From Oscillospiraceae bacterium (GTDB taxonomy: Bacteria; Bacillota_A; Clostridia; Oscillospirales; JAAYXM01), in the NCBI GenBank assembly GCA_017532355.1, contig JAFXJK010000024.1:1-24674 (forward strand): 24,674 nucleotides of DNA, read 5' to 3'. The position numbers were made by a program, and so were the translations under genes. Below, in pieces: positions 1 through 6,059 of the stretch. The first letter of the stretch is position 1. Each line of letters starts with the position of its first letter. Under the pieces are notes generated by a model. It searched no databases. It saw nothing but the letters and a program-made list of their open reading frames with translations, and was not told where the DNA came from.

Positions 1-74
1 GAACTTCATCCAAAATTAAGCCTTTCGGGGTGCATGCAGTTTTGAATTGAGATATTTTTCGTTTGTAGAAATAT

Positions 75-113
75 AAAAATTCCGGGAATACTGTCGTATT
101 TCCGGAATTTTTT
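75..113. terminator. Strong intrinsic terminator, probably bidirectional
   Basis: A 17-bp stem (75-91 with 96-112, one G-U pair, loop TGTC) has an A-run on one side and a T-run on the other, so it could end transcription on both strands. On the minus strand it lies downstream of the AraC-type gene that ends at 227; on the plus strand it would end a gene outside the window. Positions 1-226 hold no convincing gene. A second GC-rich hairpin at 200-220 (GGGAGG with CCTCCC) follows the AraC gene but lacks a T-run. Confidence 0.8.
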
Positions 114-226
114 ATGCATTACAAGCGGAAAAAAGCCATTCAAAACCAATACTTCCTTGTGTGGCTGTGGCCAATCCGGCTCTTCTGAGTTTTCTTTTCG
201 GGAGGAGCAGAGCCCCTCCCCTAATT

Positions 227-1168
227 CTATCTGTTTTTTAATGTTGTCTTTTTGCGCTTTTTTGTTCTTTTTGAGATAAGCTCGATTTCCCTCGGCCCGT
301 CCTCGCAGTCGATGCCGATATCGTCGAAAATTGTTTTATTTCTCAGGCGGTACTGCGTGGGCGTCTCCCCCATATTCTCCGAAAAGGTGTGCGTAAAATG
401 CGCCTCATCATAAAAACCTGCTTCTCCTGCTATTGCAATCATCTTCTTTTCCGTTCTCGCAAGCTGCAGGCAGGCGTATCTCGTCCTCATACTGAGAAGC
501 ATTTTGGCAAAAGTCATACCCGTAACCTTCTTGAAATTACGCATAAATGCCGCCTGCGATACGTTAAGAATATTGCAGAGCGCGTCAATCGTCAGCTTCT
601 CGGAAATATCCTCCGCTACGTACTCGACAACTTGAGTGATTTCGTTGATTCTTCTTCGTTGCGTCGGTGTCAGCTTCTTTGCAGCAACTCTTGAGCATAT
701 TCTTTTGAAAATGCGGAGAAGCAGAGTTGAAAGCTTTGAGCCACTTCCACCTCTCGGCTTTTCACATTCTGTTTTCAACGACGTTATAAGCTCGTCAAAC
801 TCGCTCTTCGCCTCACCTTCAAAGTGTGAGAAAATTTCAACGAGCCTTCCGAACACGTATGGCTTGTCCCCGAGAAGGAGAACCTCTTTAGCGCTCGCAA
901 GCATTTCTTCCGTAAACGAAATGGAAATGACTTCGGCATCTGCCGTGGATTCTGTTGTCCCGTGCGGACAAAACGCAGGAACAAATATGCACGTACCTTC
1001 CTTTGCACGGCAGGTCTCCTTCCCTACGGTATGGAGAATCTCTCCGCGGAAGACATACCATATCTGCGGAAAGTTATGCCAATGCATCATAGCTCCCTCG
1101 CCCGTAATCATTGTTACAGAGCAGGGAGGCTTTAGGATTGCAGCATGCACCTCGACTCTATTTATCAT
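227..1168 (-). CDS. AraC-family transcriptional regulator with N-terminal cupin
   Basis: This 313-aa protein is a ligand-responsive DNA-binding regulator. The N-terminal third is a cupin-like sensor: a HWHNFPQIWYVFRGE segment and a later PHG pattern, as in AraC sensor domains. The last ~100 residues carry the two helix-turn-helix units typical of AraC/XylS (LTIDALCNILNVSQAAFMRNFK, read here as two adjoining stretches, then AGFYDEAHFTHTFSENMGETPTQYR). I chose the ATG at 1166-1168 because an AAAAGGGGAG ribosome binding site lies just upstream; a longer reading from a TTG at 1192 would put that site inside the gene. It lies downstream of the ASRT-M24-MlrC genes on the same strand, after a strong hairpin, so it may be co-transcribed by read-through or have its own promoter, which I could not identify. 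The ligand is unknown. Confidence 0.9.
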   Translation of the reverse strand: MINRVEVHAAILKPPCSVTMITGEGAMMHWHNFPQIWYVFRGEILHTVGKETCRAKEGTCIFVPAFCPHGTTESTADAEVISISFTEEMLASAKEVLLLGDKPYVFGRLVEIFSHFEGEAKSEFDELITSLKTECEKPRGGSGSKLSTLLLRIFKRICSRVAAKKLTPTQRRRINEITQVVEYVAEDISEKLTIDALCNILNVSQAAFMRNFKKVTGMTFAKMLLSMRTRYACLQLARTEKKMIAIAGEAGFYDEAHFTHTFSENMGETPTQYRLRNKTIFDDIGIDCEDGPREIELISKRTKKRKKTTLKNR

Positions 1169-1266
1169 TTTCTTCTCCCCTTTTTCAATCAAACGACGGT
1201 GGTGCTGACAACACGTTTATCTGTATTTTGATCAAATAAACCCGGTCTCATCACCAGCGTTGATTC

Positions 1267-1298
1267 TTCGGGGGGAGAGATGCAACTCTCCCCCCGAA
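1267..1298 (-). terminator. Perfect 13-bp G/C-rich hairpin between operon and AraC gene
   Basis: TTCGGGGGGAGAG (1267-1279) and CTCTCCCCCCGAA (1286-1298) form a perfect stem with a 6-base loop, about 20 bases after the stop of the ASRT-family gene. Neither side has a proper T-run, so it is either a weak terminator or an mRNA 3'-end stabiliser that reduces expression of the AraC gene relative to the enzymes upstream. Confidence 0.55.
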
Positions 1299-1318
1299 TG
1301 ATGCAAAGTTAAACTTTC

Positions 1319-1684
1319 TTACTTTGCGCAGTATCCTGTTGAGTAGTATCCGAGGTCGTTACGACGGTCAAGACGTCCGAAGCTTGCGCAGATGGCAATG
1401 TCTGACTCAAGCTCGAGTGAGTACTGACCGAACGGAATCTGGAACTGCTCTTCGCAGAACGGAAGGTCAACTCTCCAGCACATAACTCTCTCAGCCGGAA
1501 CAACGAGGTGGAGACCCTTAACCGGCTCCTTGTCTGAGAAGTAGATGTTTACGAGAATGTGAGCATCCTTCTTGTTCTTGTTTGTAATCATGAGAGCTTC
1601 ATGACCCGGAAGAGAAGGATCGTTGCCTTCGCCCGGGATGTCGCCATCGATAAACATATAGTTCTTATATCCGAGTGTGCTCAT
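1319..1684 (-). CDS. ASRT-family (sensory rhodopsin transducer-like) protein
   Basis: This 121-aa soluble protein resembles the Anabaena sensory rhodopsin transducer family (Pfam ASRT). Recognised blocks in order: a GDIPGEG segment, SLPGHEALMITN (about 24-35), a FSDKEPV block (about 49-55), a VPAERVMCWRVDLP block with IPFGQYSLELESDI (about 62-97), and a C-terminal FGRLDRR (about 102-108) equivalent to the family's HTRLDSRQ. The length matches the family. In cyanobacteria ASRT binds a rhodopsin, but no rhodopsin is here; the family is widespread without one and has been proposed to be a beta-sandwich that binds small molecules, often sugars. Here it follows an M24 and an MlrC gene, so a role in sensing or handling their substrate is an inference. 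The start is supported by AGGAGG eight bases before ATG. Confidence 0.75.
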   Translation of the reverse strand: MSTLGYKNYMFIDGDIPGEGNDPSLPGHEALMITNKNKKDAHILVNIYFSDKEPVKGLHLVVPAERVMCWRVDLPFCEEQFQIPFGQYSLELESDIAICASFGRLDRRNDLGYYSTGYCAK

Positions 1685-1718
1685 TTTATTTTCCTCCTAT
1701 GTTTATATGTATTTCTAC

Positions 1719-1778
1719 TTTGGCTCCCCTGTGCAAGGGGAGCTGTCAGCCGCAAGGCTGACTGAGGGGTTGGCTGTT
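1719..1778. repeat. REP-like two-hairpin repeat inside the operon
   Basis: Two consecutive hairpins, GCTCCCCT/AGGGGAGC and GTCAGCC/GGCTGAC, followed by TGAGGG. The same two-hairpin core occurs at 19139-19187 (GGCTCCC..GGGAGCTGTCAGC..GCTGACTGAGGG), so this is a dispersed family. It lies in the 103-base gap between the M24 and ASRT-family genes, transcribed with them. Confidence 0.75.
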
Positions 1779-1787
1779 TCTTACCTA

Positions 1788-2960
1788 TTAAAGGTCCTTA
1801 GAGAGGTATGCATCCATCTTCGGAGACATCGGACGGCAGCCGTTTTCTGTGATGATGTAGCCTGTCTCGATACGTCCGCCGTGGAGCTGCGGATGACCGA
1901 AGAAGCTTACGTCAACCATGACTGTCATACCCGGAACGAGAACGAAGTCACCGTTCGGGCCGAAGAACGGAGCTTCAGCTTCCATAAGACCGATAGAATG
2001 AGCAAACGGGCAAACGATGTAGTCTGCAAGGCCGTGCTTCTCATAGTACTTACGACCCGGAACGTCGATTTCCTTACCTGTCATGCCGGGTTTAAGCATT
2101 TCACGTGTGAGGCGCAATGTCTCACGCATGTGGTTGAGGAGATCCTTCTGAGTCTGTGTGTAAACGCCGTTAACCGGAAGAGTGTCACCGAATGTTCCAG
2201 CATAGCCGTTGACTCTCGGAGCGATACCGATCATAACGAGCTCGCCGTCTTCCATAACCTTATCTGTTGCTGTCGGAACAACAGCCTTTGCACGCTCGCC
2301 TGAACCGACGATGCAGGAGTAAGCAAAGCTTGTTGCGCCGTTGATGCGGCAGATAGCTTCACCTGCTGCAGCGACTTCGAATTCGCGTGCGCCCGGCTTA
2401 ATTGCTTCTACCATCTTGTCGTAAGCGATGTCACAGAGGTTTGTAGCCTTGATGATCTGCTCGCCTTCCCACTCAGACTTGTAAGCGCGGAGGTCTTCGT
2501 ACTCGTCTGTGATGTCAACGAGATCGATACCGCCGAAGCCTTCTGCGAAGTCGCAGTAAACCTGATGCGGAATTGTAGCTGTACCTACGAAGCCGATACG
2601 CTTGAGGTCTGTGCCTTCAGCCTTGAGTTCTTCGTAGAGCTGCTTGAAGTTGATGATTGTAGCGTTCGGATACTCTTCTTCCGGAACCATGAATACCGGG
2701 AAGCAACGAACCTTAGTGATCGCGGAGCTCATCTTTGCAAACGGCTCGGACTCCGGTCCGCCGAGGAGGATCGGCTCGCCCTCTACCGGAACGAGAACTG
2801 AACCCTTCTCAAACTGTCCGCACCAGCCGGTGAGGTACCAGCCGTTAGCGATATTGAGCTCATCGAAGTAAATGAGAGCTGCGTCAAGGCCCTTAGCCTT
2901 AAGGATTTCTCTGACCGCTTTAATTCTTTTTTCGGTCTCTGCAGGATTGTAGTATGCCAT
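1788..2960 (-). CDS. M24-family (creatinase/aminopeptidase P fold) protein, metal ligands not conserved
   Basis: This 390-aa protein has the two-domain layout of creatinase and Xaa-Pro peptidases: an N-terminal creatinase-N domain (about 10-160) and a C-terminal pita-bread domain (about 165-380). Landmarks are GNG-like NGYAGTFGDT (251-260), AHSIGL (320-325), PGMTVMVDV (343-351) and GRIETGYI (362-369). Of the five metal ligands in M24 peptidases (D, D, H, E, E) the aligned residues are G245, T256, H321, D350 and E365, so three are changed; the substrate-binding His before the first ligand also seems absent (AVVPT). It is therefore unlikely to be an ordinary metallopeptidase and may act like metal-free creatinase-type hydrolases on a small C-N compound. 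It begins 27 bases after the MlrC gene, with AAGGAG upstream of its ATG. Confidence 0.82.
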   Translation of the reverse strand: MAYYNPAETEKRIKAVREILKAKGLDAALIYFDELNIANGWYLTGWCGQFEKGSVLVPVEGEPILLGGPESEPFAKMSSAITKVRCFPVFMVPEEEYPNATIINFKQLYEELKAEGTDLKRIGFVGTATIPHQVYCDFAEGFGGIDLVDITDEYEDLRAYKSEWEGEQIIKATNLCDIAYDKMVEAIKPGAREFEVAAAGEAICRINGATSFAYSCIVGSGERAKAVVPTATDKVMEDGELVMIGIAPRVNGYAGTFGDTLPVNGVYTQTQKDLLNHMRETLRLTREMLKPGMTGKEIDVPGRKYYEKHGLADYIVCPFAHSIGLMEAEAPFFGPNGDFVLVPGMTVMVDVSFFGHPQLHGGRIETGYIITENGCRPMSPKMDAYLSKDL

Positions 2961-2987
2961 TTTTCATTTCTCCTTTTCAATTTATTT

Positions 2988-4403
2988 TTACATAAAGTTA
3001 TCATCCAACGGGAAGAGCGGACGGCGAATGTTTTTAAGACCCATGTCCTCAAGACGCTCGCACGAGCTTCCCGGTGTGAATGCAAGAATGGAACGTTCTG
3101 CGATTTCGGCAAGTTCGGGGAAGAGATAACCGAGCTTTACGACGATTATCTTGAACTTTGAGATGTCGATATCGACAGATTCGAAGATGTCACGACGGCA
3201 CATTGATGCGCGGTTCTTTGTGATGACGACTGTCATGTTGCCGCAGTCAAGTGTCGCGGACGGGCCTTCGTTACCGCCCGTGTAGGAGAGGATGTCCCCC
3301 TTATGTATGAGCTTGCCCGTGATGTGGGCTTTTTCGCTGTTCTTATCGAGCGTGCCGCCGACTGAAAGAGAAAGAACGTCGCCAATCTCTGCCTCGTAGC
3401 ACTTGGCGCAAGCCGTCTCGTCAGCGATACCTGCGATGAGGACATTTTCTGCGCCAAGGTCGAGGATGCGGTTAATCATAAACGCATTATCGCCCGATGC
3501 GCCTGCCGTAGTATTGTCGCCCGAGTCGGAGATGAATACCTGGCGCTCTTTATCCTCCATAGCGCGGCGTATGGCCTCGAGAGGCTCAACAGCTTCTATA
3601 AGGAACTTGAAGTCGTGACGGACGTCGTAGAACTTTCTTGCAATGTCCTCGGCAATCTTCTTCGCAAGAGCAGTATCGCTCTCGTGAGTGACAACAATGC
3701 TCGGACCCATATAAGGCTCGTCTATCCACTGGTCACCGCCAAAGACCTGAACACACATAACGCCCGGAGTATTCTTTTCATACTCCTCTGCAAGCTCCAT
3801 AACGCTGCGAAGCGGCTCGAGAGCCGTCTGAACAGCATCGCCCGGAGCTACAACGTCAACCCTCGCCATCTGCGGAGACGGGAGAATCTTTTTTTCAATA
3901 CACTCGATAAGAAGCTCGAGTGCGTGAATCTGTGTTCTTGCATGGTCGCAATGCGGAGCCGTACGGAACGCCGCCATGCAGTTTGAAAGAGAAACTATTT
4001 CGTCCGTGTTGTTTGCGTGGAAGTCCATCGCAAGGGAAATCGGGATGTTCGGACCGACCTTTTCTCTTACCTTGCGGATAAGGTAAGCGTCGCCCGAGCC
4101 AATCTCCTCGACATACATCGTGCCGTGGATGAAAAGCCAGACACCGTCTATACCCTCTGATGGGATACCGTCAACAATCTCGCCTGCGAGACGGAGAAAA
4201 TCCTTCTTCACAACCGCACCGCCCGGGAGAGCGTGAGCGTAAATCGTCGGCACTACCTCAACGCCCTTTTCACGAAGAAGGTCGCCTATCGCGATTTTTT
4301 CAAGCATCGCCTCGCCGACAGCATAGTCGAAATCTTCAAATCTCGTATGTATCGGGGAGATGCTGTTTCCCTCACACTGGAGAGAACCGATAGCTATTCT
4401 CAA
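2988..4403 (-). CDS. M81 (MlrC, microcystinase C) family metallopeptidase
   Basis: This 471-aa protein has the MlrC layout: an N-terminal DUF1485-type domain and a C-terminal MlrC domain. Key motifs are IHGTM (92-96), MDFHAN (126-131) and TAPHCDHA (148-155). D127, H129 and H151 have the same spacing (2 and 22) as the zinc ligands Asp167, His169 and His191 known in MlrC, so the active site looks intact. SDSGDNTTAGASGDN (292-306) matches the conserved glycine-rich loop of the family. MlrC itself cleaves a linear peptide in microcystin breakdown, but most family members stand beside other hydrolases and have unknown substrates. The start is TTG with AAAGGAG eight bases upstream. It is first in the operon with the M24 and ASRT-family genes and is transcribed away from a divergent AraC gene. 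Confidence 0.85.
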   Translation of the reverse strand: MRIAIGSLQCEGNSISPIHTRFEDFDYAVGEAMLEKIAIGDLLREKGVEVVPTIYAHALPGGAVVKKDFLRLAGEIVDGIPSEGIDGVWLFIHGTMYVEEIGSGDAYLIRKVREKVGPNIPISLAMDFHANNTDEIVSLSNCMAAFRTAPHCDHARTQIHALELLIECIEKKILPSPQMARVDVVAPGDAVQTALEPLRSVMELAEEYEKNTPGVMCVQVFGGDQWIDEPYMGPSIVVTHESDTALAKKIAEDIARKFYDVRHDFKFLIEAVEPLEAIRRAMEDKERQVFISDSGDNTTAGASGDNAFMINRILDLGAENVLIAGIADETACAKCYEAEIGDVLSLSVGGTLDKNSEKAHITGKLIHKGDILSYTGGNEGPSATLDCGNMTVVITKNRASMCRRDIFESVDIDISKFKIIVVKLGYLFPELAEIAERSILAFTPGSSCERLEDMGLKNIRRPLFPLDDNFM

Positions 4404-4591
4404 ACAAACTCACTCCTTTCTGAATTCAAATATTACAAAAATGTAAAGTAACCTACCTATATTATATTATCTATATATAAGTTTCGGAATACATTTTTGT
4501 GTTGTAAACCTATCTAATCGTAAACAAAATTTTGTCAAAATCCTTGCAACTGCTTATCCTCTGTGTTATACTTAAAGCCGAGGTGATGGTA
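4404..4591. promoter_or_regulatory. Divergent control region with inverted TACATTTTTGT motifs
   Basis: This AT-rich gap separates the MlrC operon (minus) from an AraC gene (plus). The 11-mer TACATTTTTGT occurs on the plus strand at 4490-4500 and as its complement, ACAAAAATGTA, at 4435-4445, centres 55 bases apart. The second copy is itself part of a palindrome (TTACA-AAAA-TGTAA, 4433-4446). This arrangement suits an operator for the adjacent AraC protein but is inferred. A minus-strand promoter must lie between about 4440 and 4500; several TATAAT-like strings exist and none can be singled out. Confidence 0.4.
4544..4572 (+). promoter_or_regulatory. Sigma-A type promoter of the divergent AraC gene
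   Basis: TTGCAA (4544-4549), a 17-base spacer and TATACT (4567-4572). Transcription would begin near 4579, only a dozen bases before the chosen ATG at 4592, giving a very short leader that just includes the GAGGTGA ribosome binding site (4580-4586). Confidence 0.6.
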
Positions 4592-5482
4592 ATGGAACTT
4601 GCCCACAATCATTCCGAATATGTGTCTCACCAGCTGTCGAACATCATCAATATACATAAAATCGTTACGCTTAACTACTTTGAGTTTGAAAATACCTTCC
4701 AGTACAAGGGAGAGCGCCACAACTTCTGGGAGCTTGTCTATGTCGATAAGGGAAATCTGCTTGTCGAAACGGAATCGGGCGAGATTACACTTACGCGTGG
4801 CGAGTGCATCTTCCACAAGCCGAACGAATTTCACGCGCATAAGGCCGACGGTGAAACCGCACCGAACTACTTCGTCCTCGGCTTTGTCTGCAACTCTTCC
4901 CACATGCAGTTTTTCCGCAAAAACCGCTTCAAGCTCTCTCCGGTTGCGCGAGGATATGTCTCAAATATCTTAATTGAAGCAAAAAACGTTTTTGAGCTTC
5001 CCGTAAATAACACGGGCGGTCGCACGCTCAAGGTCGCAGAGCATGAGACGATAGGCGGTCAGCAGATGATACGCACCTACCTCGAGCAGCTTCTTATCTC
5101 TCTTATCCGCGAGCAGTACGTCAAGACGAACTTCACGCTCGGCGAGGAATCTACCGAGCAAAACCTCGTGGGTCAGATGAGAAAAAAACTTGATATGTAC
5201 ATCTACCGCAAGATAAGCGTTGAGCAATTCTGCAAGGAAATGAACTACTCAAAGGCATACCTCTCAAGGATTTTCTTAAACGCCTGCGGCTGCACGATAC
5301 ACGACTACATAATCAACGCAAAGGTCAAGGAGGCGAAGACGCTTATCCGTGAGCGCATCTATAACTTTACGCAGATTTCGGATATGCTCTGCTTTACAAA
5401 CCCGTTCTATTTTTCACGTGTTTTCAAGCAAAAAACGGGCATGAGCCCGTCGGAATACAAGAACTCCGTAAAAGCAGATTAG
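4592..5482 (+). CDS. AraC-family transcriptional regulator, divergent from the MlrC operon
   Basis: This 296-aa regulator has an N-terminal cupin-like sensor (about 35-110; NFWELVYVDKG, GECIFHKPNEFHAH) and a C-terminal AraC double helix-turn-helix (about 190-290), with ISVEQFCKEMNYSKAYLSR as first recognition unit and FTNPFYFSRVFKQKTGMSPSEY as the signature-bearing second. A reading from an ATG at 4532 is possible, but a promoter covers 4544-4572 and GAGGTGA sits five bases before 4592, so the shorter protein is preferred. Divergence from the MlrC-M24-ASRT operon and the paired motifs in the gap make it the most likely local regulator; whether it activates or represses is not visible. It is not closely similar to the AraC protein at 227-1168 by eye. 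Confidence 0.9.
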   Translation: MELAHNHSEYVSHQLSNIINIHKIVTLNYFEFENTFQYKGERHNFWELVYVDKGNLLVETESGEITLTRGECIFHKPNEFHAHKADGETAPNYFVLGFVCNSSHMQFFRKNRFKLSPVARGYVSNILIEAKNVFELPVNNTGGRTLKVAEHETIGGQQMIRTYLEQLLISLIREQYVKTNFTLGEESTEQNLVGQMRKKLDMYIYRKISVEQFCKEMNYSKAYLSRIFLNACGCTIHDYIINAKVKEAKTLIRERIYNFTQISDMLCFTNPFYFSRVFKQKTGMSPSEYKNSVKAD

Positions 5483-5493
5483 AAAAAATACAG

Positions 5494-5525
5494 AAAACGC
5501 TCCTCAGTGTACGGGGGGCGTTTTT
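5494..5525 (+). terminator. Intrinsic terminator after AraC gene
   Basis: AAAACGCTCC (5494-5503) pairs with GGGGCGTTTT (5515-5524) and is followed by a T-run, 12 bases after the stop codon. Confidence 0.8.
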
Positions 5526-5835
5526 GTGTCTGAAAAACTGAGAGGTTGTTACCGTCGGCTTGTAGCCGAGATACCTTTTACCAAAGAAACAGCGTTGTAT
5601 GTCCTGCCGGACGGGCCTACTTTTGATTGCAAAAGTAGCAAAACCGGGGAGAACTCGCCGCCGCACTCCCGTACGGCGAAGGAGACCTCCCCCTTCTCAC
5701 TGCGGTTCGGTCACGGCTCGGCTCTGACGGTCTCCCAGACCGTCATTCACTACCTCGCCGACATTCGCCTTTCAGGCTCACTACCCTCCGCTACGCATCG
5801 CCGCAAGTTCCTGCAACGTATCAGTTGTGTTTAAA
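5526..5835. repeat. Gene-free stretch of dispersed repeat fragments
   Basis: No credible gene lies between 5483 and 6057. This part holds a 9-bp hairpin (CTACTTTTG at 5617-5625 with CAAAAGTAG at 5630-5638) and two blocks shared with the repeat region near 20.8 kb: 5692-5728 matches 20756-20792 with 2 mismatches in 37, and 5738-5766 matches 20852-20880 with 1 mismatch in 29. The two blocks are 9 bases apart here but 59 apart there, so the copies differ by insertion or deletion. An open frame of 102 codons at 5526-5834 is judged fortuitous. Confidence 0.75.
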
Positions 5836-5841
5836 ATAACA

Positions 5842-5866
5842 AAAAGAGCCAACGTTTGGCTCTTTT
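5842..5866 (-). terminator. Intrinsic terminator, first of a near-identical pair
   Basis: AAAAGAGCCAA and TTGGCTCTTTT form an 11-bp stem with a 3-base loop. On the minus strand it is followed by a T-run, so it would act as back-up terminator for the long minus-strand operon. The same stem recurs at 6008-6032. A second small hairpin, GCAAAAGGA/TCCTTTTGC, is at 5874-5894. Confidence 0.65.
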
Positions 5867-5919
5867 GTGCGGAGCAAAAGGACTTTCCTTTTGCGGTGCG
5901 GGACGTTTACAACTTCAGA

Positions 5920-6059
5920 AGGGGATAGGTAAAACGTTTCAGAATGGACAAACTGAACCCGAAGTAGTACTTAAGGTACGTCGAGTGGTTCAGTTTGTCC
6001 ATAGCAAAAAAGAGCCAAATTTTGGCTCTTTTGCGTTCTGGAACGTTTTAACATCCCCT
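5920..6059. repeat. Large nested inverted repeat enclosing a terminator
   Basis: The inner arms are perfect: ATGGACAAACTGAACC (5944-5959) and GGTTCAGTTTGTCCAT (5987-6002). The outer arms continue directly on the left (5920-5943, AGGGGAT..AAAACGTTTCAGA) and reappear on the right at 6036-6059 (TTCTGGAACGTTTT..ATCCCCT) with few differences. The right arm is interrupted by about 33 bases that contain the terminator at 6008-6032. The right end reaches into the stop codon of the alcohol dehydrogenase gene. No transposase is present, so this is a structural repeat of unknown origin. Confidence 0.7.
6008..6032 (-). terminator. Intrinsic terminator of the zapA-to-adh operon
   Basis: AAAAGAGCCAA (6008-6018) and TTGGCTCTTTT (6022-6032) form a stem with a 3-base loop, followed on the minus strand by six T. 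It lies about 26 bases after the stop of the last operon gene. Confidence 0.8.

Noticed and set aside
1169..1192. TTG start eight codons upstream for the AraC gene at 227-1168
   Set aside because: It would place the AAAAGGGGAG ribosome binding site within the coding sequence; the ATG at 1168 is better placed.
4532..4591. N-terminal extension of the divergent AraC protein from an ATG at 4532
   Set aside because: The extension overlaps a well-formed promoter (4544-4572) and has no ribosome binding site; GAGGTGA points to 4592.
5526..5834. Plus-strand frame of 102 codons
   Set aside because: It runs through dispersed repeat fragments and hairpins, has no family resemblance and follows a terminator without a promoter.
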